Source: Halomonas sp. GT (lineage in GTDB: Bacteria; Pseudomonadota; Gammaproteobacteria; Pseudomonadales; Halomonadaceae). From it: 64,000 nt of DNA. Shown here in pieces: positions 54,608 to 64,000 of the stretch; the first letter of the stretch is position 1; each line of letters starts with the position of its first letter. The stretch is from positions 124,001 to 188,000 of the forward strand of contig NZ_CP020562.1 of the NCBI RefSeq assembly GCF_002082565.1, given 5' to 3'. The notes beneath the pieces were generated by a model, which saw only the letters and a program-made list of their open reading frames with translations, ran no database searches and was not told where the DNA came from. The position numbers and the translations under genes were made by a program.

Positions 54608-56041
54608 TTAAGTAGACTTACGTAGCCGCTGACTCAAGGCAAATGCACCCACAATGAGCAGCGCGCCGAGGCTTGGGATAACGTAACCTTCCACCTGTGG
54701 AATAGTGCGTAAAAATACAAACGACACCGCAGCAGGGCCAACAAAGCGCACCAGGAACCGCCAAGTTTTGAACCAAGTGATGTTGGTGCCAAGCTCTTTC
54801 ATGACTTCACTTTGAGTCAGTGCCCAGCCTGCGAATAGAGCGATCAATAACCCGCCCAGCGGCATAAAGATATTGGTCAAAAGCTCAATAAATTCAAAAG
54901 CGCTGCGTCCAAATAGAGCGTGGGAAATCGTACCTTCTGCCCACACATTGAAGCTCACCACTGTCAGTAAGCCCATCGCCCAAGCAGCGACGACCATGAT
55001 AGTGACCGCCTGGGGGCGCGTCATATCAAAACGTTCGACTAAGAAGGCCGCAACCGGCTCTATTAATGAAATAGATGAGCTAACTGCGGCCCCTAGCACC
55101 AGAATAAAGAAGACGCCGCCTACCAGAGCACCAAACGGCATGTCAGCAAATGCTAGCGGCAGAGTAACAAACATCAGTCCCGGGCCTTGGCCGGTTTCTA
55201 GCCCTGCACCAAATACCAGCGAGAAAATTGCTAACCCTGCCACCATGGCAACCGCAGTATCTACAAATGCCACGGCGATAGCGGTTCGGGTGAGAGAAGC
55301 TTCGCTGGACATATAAGCGCCGTAGGCCATGATGGCACCCATCCCAAGGCTCAGGGTGAAGAAGGATTGCCCCATCGCCTGTAACCAGCCTTCTAAGCTG
55401 AGATCAGCAATATTGAACGTAAACAGGAAGCTTGCTGCCGCTCTTACGTCTCCATTGATGACGCCGTAGATAAGTACCACGATGAGTATCACAAACAGCG
55501 CTGGCATCATGATGCGCAGCCCTGACTCGATCCCTTTATGAATCCCCATGCCGACAATTAACGCCGAGAAGGCGATAAACAGTGTGTGATAAAGCGTCAT
55601 CAGGCCCGGAGACGCCAGCAACGCATCAAACCCAGCGCTAATCGTTGCTGCATCGGCACCGACTAATGAGCCGGTTAGCATCAGCCACGTGTAGTGCAAT
55701 GCCCAGCCAGCAATGACAGAATAAAAACTCAAAATTAAAAAGGCGGAAGCAGCCCCCAGCCAGCCAATGGATTCCCAGGCACGGGAGGTCTTGTGTGTTT
55801 TAGTTAAGTGACGCATCCCCATGATAGGGCTTTGTCGACTGGTTCGACCAAGCATGGTTTCCGCAATCAAAATGGGGATGCCGACAGCAAAAATGGTCAG
55901 TGCGTAAATTAAAATAAACGCGCCGCCGCCGTTTTCCCCAGTCAGATAGGGGAAGCGCCAGAGGTTTCCTAAGCCGACGGCTGAGCCAACCGCTGCCAGC
56001 AAAAATGTGCCTTTGTGAGTCCAGACGTTATGACCGCTCAT
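54608..56041 (-). CDS. Sodium-dependent neurotransmitter-symporter-family transporter
   Basis: About 477 aa, twelve membrane helices in the LeuT fold. The first helix shows the family sodium/substrate motif GSAVGLGNLWRFPYLTGENGGGAF. Substrate (amino acid or osmolyte) cannot be told. I begin at MSGHNVW, the usual N-terminus; 16 further codons are open upstream to 56089 and neither start has a strong ribosome site. Confidence 0.92.
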   Translation of the reverse strand: MSGHNVWTHKGTFLLAAVGSAVGLGNLWRFPYLTGENGGGAFILIYALTIFAVGIPILIAETMLGRTSRQSPIMGMRHLTKTHKTSRAWESIGWLGAASAFLILSFYSVIAGWALHYTWLMLTGSLVGADAATISAGFDALLASPGLMTLYHTLFIAFSALIVGMGIHKGIESGLRIMMPALFVILIVVLIYGVINGDVRAAASFLFTFNIADLSLEGWLQAMGQSFFTLSLGMGAIMAYGAYMSSEASLTRTAIAVAFVDTAVAMVAGLAIFSLVFGAGLETGQGPGLMFVTLPLAFADMPFGALVGGVFFILVLGAAVSSSISLIEPVAAFLVERFDMTRPQAVTIMVVAAWAMGLLTVVSFNVWAEGTISHALFGRSAFEFIELLTNIFMPLGGLLIALFAGWALTQSEVMKELGTNITWFKTWRFLVRFVGPAAVSFVFLRTIPQVEGYVIPSLGALLIVGAFALSQRLRKST

Positions 56042-56347
56042 GTGGAGGAGTGTCCGTGTGGTAGTGAAAGGATGGGGATAAGCATCCAAACACTTGTATG
56101 AATTGTAGGTTGCCAGCGGCCCTAGGACGCACTGTTAATAGCGCTACTTTGCGATAGAACGCCTACGCTTACCAGCCTGCTAGCGTTAAGGCTGCGTTTA
56201 TGAAGCCGCTTGGCGCAGGGGGCGGGGCGTGTGGGGTAATGCGAAGGCGGGAAATGAGCGAAGGAAGATCGTTATCGCACGTCATAAAAGAAGCCCGCAC
56301 ATGGCGGGCTTTCGGGGACTTGCTAGCGAGCATTGACTGGCGAGTGC
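56042..56347. other. Gap between transporter and typA
   Basis: About 306 bp if the shorter transporter start is right. It holds the typA terminator (56291-56311) and otherwise no convincing ORF or RNA gene. Confidence 0.6.
56291..56311 (-). terminator. Terminator after typA
   Basis: AAGCCCGC-acatg-GCGGGCTT; on the - strand the hairpin is followed by CTTTTATG, giving a U-tract downstream of typA. Confidence 0.85.
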
Positions 56348-58174
56348 TTACTTCTTGCTAGAACGCTTGCGCTCGTTTTCGGTCAGGTGCTTCTTGCGTA
56401 GACGAATATGGCTGGGAGTAACTTCAACCAGTTCATCGGAATCCAAGAATTCGATGGCCTGCTCAAGAGTGAACTTGATCGGCGGCGTCAACACGATGTT
56501 TTCATCGTTACCCGTTGAGCGCATGTTATCGAGCTTTTTGCCTTTGGTCGGGTTAACGACCATGTCATTGGCACGATTATTAATGCCAATCAGCATGCCT
56601 TCGTATACTTCAGTCGCGTGATCAATGATTAGCTTGCCACGTTCCTGCAAGGCGTAAAGTGCATAAGCAAGGGCTTTTCCACCGACCATGGAGACCAATA
56701 CGCCATTGCGACGCTCGATAGAAGCATCGGGCTTTAGCGGGCCGTAGTGGTCAAAGCGGCTAGTCAGGATGCCGGTGCCTGAGGTCAAGGTTAAGAACTG
56801 ACCACGGAAACCGATCAAGCCACGCGCCGGAATAATAAAGTCTAAACGAACACGACCCTTGCCATCAGGATTCATGTTAGTTAGCTCGCCCTTACGGTAG
56901 CCAAGCTCTTCCATGATGGAGCCTTGATGCTGCTCTTCACAGTCGATAATGACCTCTTCATAGGGCTCTTGCTTAACGCCGTCGATCTCTTTAATGATAA
57001 CTTCTGGGCGGCCAACTGCCAGCTCGAAACCTTCGCGGCGCATGGTTTCAATCAATACCGACAAGTGCAGCTCACCACGGCCAGAAACTTTGAATTTCTC
57101 AGGAGTTTCGCCCTGTTCAACGCGCAGTGCCACGTTGTGGATCAGTTCTTGTTCCAAACGATCTTTAATATTACGGCTGGTGACGAACTTGCCTTCTTTG
57201 CCAGCGAACGGCGAGTCATTGACCTGGAACGTCATTGAAACGGTCGGTTCGTCAACAGACAGTGGCGGCAATGCTTCAATGGCACTGGGGTCACACAGCG
57301 TGTCAGAGATCGATAGATCTTCAATGCCAGTAACGCAGACGATATCACCTGCCGTCGCTTCCGTCGTTTGGACGCGCTCAAGACCCATATGAGTCATGAC
57401 CTGACCGATTTTACCCTTGCGAGTAGAGCCATCAACGCTGATGACCGAAATTTGCTGGTTAGGCTTCACCGAGCCACGCTTGATGCGGCCAAGGCCGATT
57501 ACGCCGACGTAGCTATTGTAATCCAGCGCGGAGATTTGCATCTGGAATGGACCGTCAATCTCAACTGCGGGAGGCTCAACGATATCGACAATTGCCTGGA
57601 ACATGGGGTCCATGTTGTCAGCCAGCTCTTCTGGATCCATGCCAGCAATGCCGTTCAGCGCCGAGCAGTAGATGATCGGGAAATCAAGCTGATCGTCGGA
57701 AGCTCCCAAGTTATCAAACAGATCAAAAATCTGATCAATAACCCAGTCCGGGCGTGCGCCGGGACGGTCAATTTTATTGACGACGACGATCGGCTTCAGC
57801 CCCTGGGCAAATGCTTTTTGAGTAACGAAGCGAGTCTGCGGCATAGGGCCGTCAACGGCGTCTACCAGAAGCAGTACCGAGTCCACCATGGACATAACCC
57901 GCTCAACCTCGCCACCAAAGTCGGCGTGTCCAGGGGTGTCCACGATGTTGATGTGGTAATCCTTACCATTGCCATCTTGCCACTGAATAGCAGTGTTTTT
58001 GGCCAGGATGGTAATACCACGCTCTTTCTCCTGGTCATTGGAGTCCATGATGCGCTCTTGGCCTTCGGCCTTACGGTCGAGCGTTCCAGACTGGCTTAAC
58101 AGCTTGTCTACCAAGGTAGTTTTACCATGGTCAACGTGGGCGATGATGGCAATGTTGCGAAGATTCTCGATCAC
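56348..58174 (-). CDS. typA: Ribosome-associated GTPase TypA/BipA
   Basis: EF-G-like GTPase involved in ribosome assembly and stress adaptation. 608 aa: GTPase motifs [39 protein letters not shown], then domain III/V ([16 protein letters not shown] pattern), and the C-terminal BipA domain ([24 protein letters not shown]). Divergent from birA. Confidence 0.97.
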   Translation of the reverse strand: MIENLRNIAIIAHVDHGKTTLVDKLLSQSGTLDRKAEGQERIMDSNDQEKERGITILAKNTAIQWQDGNGKDYHINIVDTPGHADFGGEVERVMSMVDSVLLLVDAVDGPMPQTRFVTQKAFAQGLKPIVVVNKIDRPGARPDWVIDQIFDLFDNLGASDDQLDFPIIYCSALNGIAGMDPEELADNMDPMFQAIVDIVEPPAVEIDGPFQMQISALDYNSYVGVIGLGRIKRGSVKPNQQISVISVDGSTRKGKIGQVMTHMGLERVQTTEATAGDIVCVTGIEDLSISDTLCDPSAIEALPPLSVDEPTVSMTFQVNDSPFAGKEGKFVTSRNIKDRLEQELIHNVALRVEQGETPEKFKVSGRGELHLSVLIETMRREGFELAVGRPEVIIKEIDGVKQEPYEEVIIDCEEQHQGSIMEELGYRKGELTNMNPDGKGRVRLDFIIPARGLIGFRGQFLTLTSGTGILTSRFDHYGPLKPDASIERRNGVLVSMVGGKALAYALYALQERGKLIIDHATEVYEGMLIGINNRANDMVVNPTKGKKLDNMRSTGNDENIVLTPPIKFTLEQAIEFLDSDELVEVTPSHIRLRKKHLTENERKRSSKK

Positions 58175-58337
58175 GACGCGATCCTGCTAGAAAAATAGGG
58201 CGGCATTATAGGGTCTGGGCGCGGTCCACTACCAGTGCTGTCTTAAATAAAGGTGCAAGTCAATAACCTAAATATGGCAGTTTTCGCTCCAGCAGTGCTT
58301 CCGTTAAGATAGGCGTTTTCCCAGTTGGGGCAAGCAC

Positions 58338-59321
58338 ATGACCATCGGTAACCTGATGCGTTTGTTAAGCGATGGCGAGGTTCATTCCGGTGAACAATTA
58401 GGTGAAGCGCTGGGCGTTTCCCGAGCCGCCGTATGGAAACAACTAAAAAAATTAGACGCGCTGGGCGTTGAACTGGTGGCTGTGAAAGGTCGAGGTTATC
58501 GACTTGCCTATCCGTTAGAGCCGCTGGATGGCGCAAAAATTGTGGAGCGTTTGCCCGCTAGTGCTCGCCATCTCTTGGCCAGGCTATTCATTGAAGATCA
58601 ACTGCCATCGAGCAATGAATATGTGCGCGAGCGCTTTGCGCAGGGAGCGGGGCACGGTGAGGTATGCTTTGCTGAGTTACAAACCGCAGGTCGTGGTCGG
58701 CGCGGGCGCGTATGGTCTACGCCTTGGGGGCAGAGCTTGATGCTTTCGCTTGGCTGGCGTTTTGAATCAGGGGTTAATGCCCTAGAAGGGTTGAGTCTTG
58801 CGGTTGGCGTGGTGGTTGCTCAAGTGCTGGAGCAGTATGAGGTTTCACCCAAATTAAAATGGCCTAACGATATATTACTGGCAGAAAAAGGTAGTGAGCT
58901 TGGCAAGCTGGCCGGTATTTTGATTGAAGTCACTGGGGATGCAGCAGGGCCCTGTGAAGTAGTCATTGGAATTGGCATGAATCTGTCGCTACCCGATAGT
59001 CTGCGTGCCACTATTGATCAGCCTGTGGCAGCGCTGTTTGATGCAAAAACGGGCATTTCACGCAATCAGTTAGCCGCAGATATGGTATCTGGGTTATTGG
59101 ATATGCTGGCAGGCTTCGAAAGCGAAGGATTTTCCCGTTGGCGAGACGAATGGAACAGTCGCCATGCCTATGCAGGGTTACCGATTCGTATTATTCAGGG
59201 TGAGCGCTCAAGCGATGCAGTGGCTAGAGAGGTAGATGAGAGTGGTAATCTTTGGGTTACCGAAAATGATCACTCGCGACGCCTGTCGGGCGGTGAGATC
59301 AGTGTACGCAGGCGCCTATGA
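58338..59321 (+). CDS. birA: Bifunctional biotin-protein ligase / biotin operon repressor BirA
   Basis: 327 aa. N-terminal winged helix (HSGEQLGEALGVSRAAVWKQLKKL), central ligase with QTAGRGRRGRVW (biotinyl-AMP loop) and KWPNDIL, and a C-terminal SH3-like domain. Both repressor and ligase parts present, as in E. coli. Overlaps coaX by ATGA. Confidence 0.96.
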   Translation: MTIGNLMRLLSDGEVHSGEQLGEALGVSRAAVWKQLKKLDALGVELVAVKGRGYRLAYPLEPLDGAKIVERLPASARHLLARLFIEDQLPSSNEYVRERFAQGAGHGEVCFAELQTAGRGRRGRVWSTPWGQSLMLSLGWRFESGVNALEGLSLAVGVVVAQVLEQYEVSPKLKWPNDILLAEKGSELGKLAGILIEVTGDAAGPCEVVIGIGMNLSLPDSLRATIDQPVAALFDAKTGISRNQLAADMVSGLLDMLAGFESEGFSRWRDEWNSRHAYAGLPIRIIQGERSSDAVAREVDESGNLWVTENDHSRRLSGGEISVRRRL

Positions 59322-60157
59322 TTTTGGATTTGGATATCGGCAATACGCTATCGAAATGGCGTTTAAAAGATGCCGAAAGTAGTGAAATACGTTCACGAGG
59401 TGCTGTGTGGACACGAGAAGAATGGCGGCCTGGGGCAGATATTCCGAATCTTGACGTAGTAGAGGCGGTACGCATTTCCAGTGTCGCTAGAGCTGCCGTG
59501 CTAGAGGAGACCGTAGCCTTACTGCGTCGCCAGGTGCGCCAAGTATATGTTGCGCGTTCAACCCCTGAAGCATTGGGTGTTGTTAACGGCTATGAAGAGG
59601 CCGGACGGCTGGGTGTAGATCGTTGGATGGGCGCGCTGGCAGGCTATCAATTGGCGGGCGGTTGCTGTGCAGTCGATTGCGGTAGTGCGATCACTATTGA
59701 TTTTGTATTGCCTGGCGGTGTCCATCTCGGAGGGTTTATTGTACCCGGATTACGATTAATGAAAGAGAGCCTCAAATTAGGCACCCGCAACGTAGCAATT
59801 GACCCAGAAAGTGAAGCTGATGCGTTACTGGAGCCGGGGAGGCGCACGGTAGACGCTGTCAATCACGGTATCTATATGGCGGCGGTCAGTGCGATTAACA
59901 GAATTTACAGTGAAGTATGCGATCAGCAGGGGATTGCACTGCCGATGCTATTGACCGGTGGTGATGCCAGAGTGATTTCGCGCGGTGTTCAAGTGCCCCA
60001 TGCGGTATGGCCGGATATGGTGTACGGGGGGTTGGAAGCTAGCTTTCCGCTGACCTTTGCGGAGCGTGCTGGGAAAATGTCGGGTGCACCTGGAGTGCCT
60101 GAGCCTGTTTCGTTAGAAAAAATTCGCGCAGGTCTTGCATTCTCAATGCTGCTTTGA
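59318..60157 (+). CDS. coaX: Type III pantothenate kinase CoaX
   Basis: First step of coenzyme A synthesis. 279 aa; ASKHA fold with the DIGNTLSKWR phosphate loop, GVDRWMGALAGY, VDCGSAITIDFV and GGFIVPGLRLM. Overlaps the birA stop, a frequent pairing. Confidence 0.96.
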   Translation: MILDLDIGNTLSKWRLKDAESSEIRSRGAVWTREEWRPGADIPNLDVVEAVRISSVARAAVLEETVALLRRQVRQVYVARSTPEALGVVNGYEEAGRLGVDRWMGALAGYQLAGGCCAVDCGSAITIDFVLPGGVHLGGFIVPGLRLMKESLKLGTRNVAIDPESEADALLEPGRRTVDAVNHGIYMAAVSAINRIYSEVCDQQGIALPMLLTGGDARVISRGVQVPHAVWPDMVYGGLEASFPLTFAERAGKMSGAPGVPEPVSLEKIRAGLAFSMLL

Positions 60158-60253
60158 CAGAATGCAGCGCGTTCCAAGGCACAAGCCACGTTAAATATTA
60201 GTGTGCAAGTGTTGATAGGCTCACAAGCTTTGATAAATAAAAGGTTTGCAAGC

Positions 60254-60281
60254 TTGACACTGCTTTGGAGGCTGGCATAAT
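60254..60281 (+). promoter_or_regulatory. Promoter of the tRNA-Tyr/Gly/Thr cluster
   Basis: TTGACA (60254-60259), 16-bp spacer, CATAAT (60276-60281), followed by a GC-rich discriminator (GTGCCGCC), as expected for stable-RNA promoters under stringent control. Fifteen bases before tRNA-Tyr. Confidence 0.8.
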
Positions 60282-60295
60282 GTGCCGCCACAGCT

Positions 60296-60379
<84 letters not shown>

Positions 60380-60484
60380 GTTTTATCGAGCAGTGGCTAT
60401 GTCATTGCTTGGGAATGAAAGGTCGGTAAGCGGGCTTAGCTACTGTATCTCGTGCAGCGGACTGTCATTCCAAAGGCAAGTTCG

Positions 60485-60558
<74 letters not shown>

Positions 60559-60572
60559 GTTTGATGTATTTG

Positions 60573-60647
60573 GCTCATGTAGCTCAGGGGTAGAGCACAC
60601 CCTTGGTAAGGGTGAGGTCGACGGTTCAATTCCGTCCATGAGCTCCA
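60573..60647 (+). tRNA. tRNA-Thr (GGT)
   Basis: 75 nt; acceptor GCTCATG / CATGAGC, anticodon GGT at 60605-60607 within CACCC..GGGTG stem, encoded CCA. Confidence 0.97.
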
Positions 60648-60655
60648 TATTGCAG

Positions 60656-60679
60656 AAAAGCGAGCTAAGCTCGCTTTTT
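60656..60679 (+). terminator. Terminator of the three-tRNA transcript
   Basis: AAAGCGAGC-TAA-GCTCGCTTT followed by TTTTTGTTTT, nine bases after tRNA-Thr. It occupies the place where a tuf gene often lies. Confidence 0.93.
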
Positions 60680-60715
60680 TTGTTTTCACTTGTCAGTTTT
60701 GATGAGTGTTGAGGG

Positions 60716-60744
60716 TTGTCAGGCGGGAAGTTATCCGCTAATAT
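60716..60744 (+). promoter_or_regulatory. Promoter of tRNA-Trp-secE-nusG
   Basis: TTGTCA (60716-60721), 17-bp spacer, TAATAT (60739-60744), with GC-rich GGCGCCCGC immediately after: near-consensus with a stringent-type discriminator. Confidence 0.75.
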
Positions 60745-60788
60745 GGCGCCCGCTGTTGCGCAGGCATTTTTTGCGCACATGACGATAC

Positions 60789-60864
<76 letters not shown>

Positions 60865-60937
60865 ACCTTCCCCAGGTTGGTATGTCTTTTTCTAGAATTC
60901 CTTTGTCGCTCGCTGCACCCTTGGGAGTCTCGTTTTT

Positions 60938-61321
60938 ATGAAGCCTAGTTCCGTAAAACATGGCGAAGAGGTGCAACAGTCGCGCCATGACGGGCTCAAG
61001 TGGGCGGCGGTTGTGGCGCTGCTTGTCGTTGCAGTTGTTGGTAACACCTATTTCGCTGATATTGGCCTGCTCTACCGCGTATTGGGTGTGGTGGTGTTGT
61101 GTGCGATTGCGGGTTTGATCGCGCTGACCACTGCTAAAGGTCGCGATTTAGTAGAGCTTGCCGTCAGCGCCAAGAAAGAGATACAGCGCGTTGTATGGCC
61201 GACTCGCCCCGAAACCATTCAGACCACAGCTATTGTGCTGGCGGCCGTTGTGGTGGTGGGTCTGATGCTGTGGTTGATCGATACTCTTCTTGGCTGGGCG
61301 ATGTCCGGCGTCATTGGTTAG
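60938..61321 (+). CDS. secE: Preprotein translocase subunit SecE
   Basis: 127 aa with three membrane helices, as in E. coli (many bacteria have one). The conserved amphipathic motif [19 protein letters not shown] precedes the last helix. Clamps SecY in the translocon. Starts 73 bp after tRNA-Trp; followed closely by nusG. Confidence 0.95.
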   Translation: MKPSSVKHGEEVQQSRHDGLKWAAVVALLVVAVVGNTYFADIGLLYRVLGVVVLCAIAGLIALTTAKGRDLVELAVSAKKEIQRVVWPTRPETIQTTAIVLAAVVVVGLMLWLIDTLLGWAMSGVIG

Positions 61322-61329
61322 GAGCTTTC

Positions 61330-61863
61330 ATGTCCAAACGTTGGTATGTCGTCCACGCTTATTCCGGCTTTGAAAAGCATGTCATGCGCTCGCTTATTGA
61401 GCGTGTGAAGATGTATGGCATGGAAGATCGCTTTGGCGAAATTCTAGTGCCAACGGAAGAAGTCGTCGAAGTGCGTGACGGTAAGCGCCGTAAGAGTGAG
61501 CGCAAATTCTATCCAGGCTACGTGTTGGTCGAGATGGAAATGGCCGACGAAACCTGGCATCTCGTCAATGAAACTCCGCGTGTAATGGGGTTCATTGGTG
61601 GCACGAAAGAGAAGCCTGCACCTATTACTTCGCGCGAAGCAGACGCTATTTTGCGTCGCGTGAAAGACGGTACTGACAAGCCGCGGCCTAAAACCATGTT
61701 TGAGCCGGGTCAGTCAGTTCGTGTTGTTGATGGTCCGTTTGCTGACTTCAACGGTGTTGTTGAAGAAGTGAACTATGACAAGAGCCGTTTGCAGGTCAGC
61801 GTGTTGATCTTCGGGCGTGCAACACCTGTGGAGCTTGAGTTCTCCCAGGTGGAAAAAGAGTAA
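61330..61863 (+). CDS. nusG: Transcription termination/antitermination factor NusG
   Basis: 177 aa: NGN domain ([47 protein letters not shown]) and C-terminal KOW domain ([21 protein letters not shown]). GGAGC lies before ATG 61330; the frame is open upstream into secE but that is not conserved. Confidence 0.97.
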   Translation: MSKRWYVVHAYSGFEKHVMRSLIERVKMYGMEDRFGEILVPTEEVVEVRDGKRRKSERKFYPGYVLVEMEMADETWHLVNETPRVMGFIGGTKEKPAPITSREADAILRRVKDGTDKPRPKTMFEPGQSVRVVDGPFADFNGVVEEVNYDKSRLQVSVLIFGRATPVELEFSQVEKE

Positions 61864-61878
61864 GCTTAATTAAGAGGC

Positions 61879-61934
61879 GGGGTGGCGTGCATTGCATGCC
61901 ATCCCTGCATTATGTGAAGCAGCTAAGCGCTGCT
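61879..61934 (+). other. Two consecutive hairpins in the nusG-rplK gap
   Basis: First: GGGTGGCGTGCA paired with TGCATGCCATCCC with one bulged base (61879-61905). Second: AGCAGC-TAAGC-GCTGCT (61918-61934) followed by TTTATAT. They may act as processing sites, a weak terminator or a leader for rplK; which one is not clear. Confidence 0.45.
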
Positions 61935-61986
61935 TTATATGTACCGGGGAGCCGTAAGGCGCTATCACCCAACTGGAGTAATTATC

Positions 61987-62418
61987 ATGGCCAAGAAAGT
62001 ACAGGCTTATATCAAACTGCAGGTTGCTGCAGGTAAAGCCAATCCTAGTCCGCCCGTCGGCCCTGCGCTGGGTCAGCACGGCGTGAACATCATGGAATTC
62101 TGTAAGGCGTTCAACGCGGCTACTCAAGAGATTGAGCCTGGTCTGCCGACGCCTGTCGTGATCACCGTTTACTCTGACCGTAGCTTCACGTTCGTCACCA
62201 AGACGCCACCTGCTGCCGTACTGCTGAAAAAAGCAGCGGGCATCAAGTCCGGTTCTGGTGAGCCGAACAAGAAGAAGGTTGGTACCGTGACGCGTGAGCA
62301 GCTTGAAGAGATCGCTAAAACGAAAGAGCCAGATATGACGGCTTCTGATCTCGATGCCGCGGTGCGCACCATCGCTGGCAGCGCTCGTAGCATGGGCCTA
62401 AATGTGGAGGGTCTCTGA
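61987..62418 (+). CDS. rplK: 50S ribosomal protein L11
   Basis: 143 aa, [32 protein letters not shown] with N- and C-domains joined by the PTPVVI hinge; C-terminal [14 protein letters not shown] precedes the ATG. Two bases before rplA. Confidence 0.98.
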   Translation: MAKKVQAYIKLQVAAGKANPSPPVGPALGQHGVNIMEFCKAFNAATQEIEPGLPTPVVITVYSDRSFTFVTKTPPAAVLLKKAAGIKSGSGEPNKKKVGTVTREQLEEIAKTKEPDMTASDLDAAVRTIAGSARSMGLNVEGL

Positions 62419-62420
62419 TC

Positions 62421-63113
62421 ATGGCTAAACTAACTAAGCGCGCGAAAGTTATTCGCGAGAAAGTAGACCCGAACAAAGCTTACTCTCTTGAAGAAGCGGT
62501 TGCGCTGCTCGCTGAGCTGTCCACTGTTAAATTCAAAGAGTCCTTGGATGTGGCGATCAACCTTGGTGTTGATCCGCGTAAATCTGACCAAGTTGTACGT
62601 GGTGCTACTGTCATGCCTAACGGTACTGGCAAAGACGTACGCGTGGCGGTTTTCACCCAGGGTGCTAATGCCGATGCTGCTAAAGAAGCAGGCGCTGACA
62701 TCGTAGGTATGGAAGATTTGGCTGAGCAAGTCAAAAAAGGCGTAATGGATTTTGACGTCGTGATTGCTTCTCCAGATGCTATGCGTGTTGTCGGTCAGTT
62801 GGGTCAGATTCTTGGTCCACGCGGCCTGATGCCTAACCCGAAAGTTGGCACCGTTACACCTGACGTTGCCACGGCGGTTAAAAATGCTAAGGCAGGCCAG
62901 GTGCGTTTCCGTACAGACAAAAATGGCATTATCCATACAACATTGGGTAAGGCTGATTTTGAAGCCTCTGCTGTTCTGGGTAACCTGGAAGCGTTGGTCG
63001 CTGACCTTAAGAGGCTCAAGCCGAGCTCTTCTAAAGGTATCTACTTTAAGAAAGTCACCCTGTCCACTACCATGGGTCCAGGTTTGACTATCGACCATTC
63101 TGCGTTGGTATAA
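62421..63113 (+). CDS. rplA: 50S ribosomal protein L1
   Basis: 230 aa; [36 protein letters not shown] and [16 protein letters not shown] are the universal L1 blocks. Follows rplK by two bases; in relatives L1 represses this operon by binding its mRNA. Confidence 0.98.
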   Translation: MAKLTKRAKVIREKVDPNKAYSLEEAVALLAELSTVKFKESLDVAINLGVDPRKSDQVVRGATVMPNGTGKDVRVAVFTQGANADAAKEAGADIVGMEDLAEQVKKGVMDFDVVIASPDAMRVVGQLGQILGPRGLMPNPKVGTVTPDVATAVKNAKAGQVRFRTDKNGIIHTTLGKADFEASAVLGNLEALVADLKRLKPSSSKGIYFKKVTLSTTMGPGLTIDHSALV

Positions 63114-63164
63114 GCAGGTAGTTGTACGTTTTTTGTTAGAACCGAGCAAGAACTTTGCGGTCCC

Positions 63165-63395
63165 CTGTTAATGCGTAAGCCAGGCAGGGCACCGTCAAAG
63201 ACCGCAGGTGCCGCACCTTTTAAGAGTGCGGCTTAATCGCCCTAAAGGCGCCTGCGCAGATGGTGTGGCCGCCAGTTGGTTGAGGTTTTTAGCCAAACCG
63301 CTTTCTGGTGAGCACCATCCCCTAAGGCTTCCAGCGTTGTTTTCGCTGGAAGAGATGGTAACCACCGGGGCCTGTTGTGGGTTCCGGCACGAAGG
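63165..63395 (+). ncRNA. L10-type ribosomal protein leader
   Basis: The 292-nt gap before rplJ is folded rather than coding: stem GCCGCAC/GTGCGGC (63210-63232), a 9-bp hairpin CTTCCAGCG/CGCTGGAAG (63328-63352) nested in outer pairs ACCATC/GATGGT (63314-63359). Position and nesting fit the autoregulatory L10 leader bound by L10-L7/L12 in gammaproteobacteria. Boundaries approximate. Confidence 0.6.
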
Positions 63396-63405
63396 AGTGA
63401 TCACT

Positions 63406-63909
63406 GTGCCACTAGCACTTGAAGGCAAGAAAGCGATTGTTGCCGAGGTCAGTGAAGCGGCCAAGGGCGCACTCTCCGTCGTAGTTGCCGATTCTCGCGG
63501 CGTTACAGTCGGTAAAATGACCGACCTGCGTAAGCAAGCGCGTGAGAATGGCGTCCAGCTGCGTGTTGTTCGCAACACTCTGGCACGCCGCGCCCTCGAA
63601 GGTACTCAGTGGGAGTGCCTGAACGAGAGCTTTGTTGGTCCTACTCTGCTGGCTTTCTCTACTGAGCACCCGGGCGCTGCCGCTCGTTTGTTCAAAGAGT
63701 TTGCGAAGCAAGATCAGAACTTCGAAGTGAAGGCGCTGGCCTACGAAGGTGAGCTGATTCCGGCTGCTGACATCGATCGTCTGGCAACCCTACCGACTTA
63801 CGACGAAGCAATTGCTAAGTTGATGTCGGTAATGAAAGAAGCCTCCGCTGGCAAGCTGGTTCGTACTCTGGCCGCCCTGCGCGACCAGAAGCAAGAAGAA
63901 GCTGCATAA
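63406..63909 (+). CDS. rplJ: 50S ribosomal protein L10
   Basis: 167 aa from GTG 63406 behind GAAGGAG ([47 protein letters not shown]). Anchor of the L7/L12 stalk. The frame is open upstream through the leader region, but the ribosome site and normal length fix the start. rplL would be expected just beyond the window end; bases 63910-64000 hold only the intergenic run-up. Confidence 0.97.
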   Translation: MPLALEGKKAIVAEVSEAAKGALSVVVADSRGVTVGKMTDLRKQARENGVQLRVVRNTLARRALEGTQWECLNESFVGPTLLAFSTEHPGAAARLFKEFAKQDQNFEVKALAYEGELIPAADIDRLATLPTYDEAIAKLMSVMKEASAGKLVRTLAALRDQKQEEAA

Positions 63910-64000
63910 GCAGGCCTTTTTGCAAGCAGTCTGCGCTGCATAAGCAGAGCGCTGCTTGGACCATGCAATGAATCCTGAGCACTCGGTAGACCGAGGCTCC

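Noticed and set aside
57368..58099. 243-aa + strand ORF opposite typA
   Set aside because: Antisense of a highly conserved GTPase gene with biased codon use; the protein shows no recognisable domain.
62430..63149. Long ORF (239 aa) on the - strand opposite rplA
   Set aside because: It is a shadow of the L1 gene: rplA is a certain gene, and the antisense translation shows no family pattern or ribosome site.

Overview
The window reads as one continuous stretch of chromosome from a motile, aerobic gammaproteobacterium, most likely Halomonadaceae (Halomonas/Vreelandella-like). This is inference from protein sequence character, moderately GC-rich DNA and gene order: split class II ribonucleotide reductase nrdJ plus a small partner, uvrA / yajR-type MFS / ssb, birA-coaX-tRNAs-secE-nusG-rplKAJ. 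No prophage, insertion sequence, CRISPR array or rRNA operon was seen. Coding density is high and most genes are core or stably inherited accessory genes.

Region 1 (1-19311) is a chemotaxis and flagellar block, all on the + strand. It holds three methyl-accepting chemotaxis proteins (the first cut by the window edge) that end in a CheR/CheB tether-like xWExF tail, then cheR, cheB, cheY, cheZ, flhB, flhA, a greatly enlarged flhF, an unrecognised gene where flhG/fleN would be expected, flhE, fliA, a motA/motB stator pair and a phytochrome-like diguanylate cyclase that appears to have lost its chromophore residues. Two very short ORFs are translationally coupled into this block: a 19-codon ORF joining flhA to flhF and a 22-codon ORF leading into flhE.

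Region 2 (19321-34958) is housekeeping and regulation: a secreted hypothetical, the split B12-dependent ribonucleotide reductase, a Crp/Fnr-type regulator, uvrA, a YajR-like MFS transporter, ssb, an RmlD-like protein with plsC, fabB/fabA (unsaturated fatty acid synthesis), and a PAS-GGDEF-EAL protein.

Region 3 (34985-45040) is the most distinctive accessory block. A MerR/LitR-like regulator is followed by DNA photolyase and a tightly overlapping set on the - strand (NTF2-like protein, SDR, FAD oxidoreductase, DUF1365, cyclopropane-synthase-like methyltransferase, DUF2878 membrane protein), with a second FAD oxidoreductase and a TIGR01777 epimerase divergently placed. The content suggests a light or photooxidative-stress response that repairs DNA and modifies membrane lipids.

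Region 4 (45051-58174) has rapA, a membrane-anchored TlpA-like thioredoxin, a small membrane protein, a branched-chain amino-acid-type ABC transporter (binding protein convergent to livGFHM-like genes), a sodium-dependent symporter and typA/bipA. Region 5 (58338-64000) has birA, coaX, tRNA-Tyr, tRNA-Gly, tRNA-Thr, tRNA-Trp, secE, nusG, rplK, rplA and rplJ, with the L10 leader; the tuf gene that commonly sits between tRNA-Thr and tRNA-Trp is absent. An unexpected genome-scale theme is short tandem repeats of exactly 16-bp period sitting at the 3' side of transcription terminator hairpins at three separate places.
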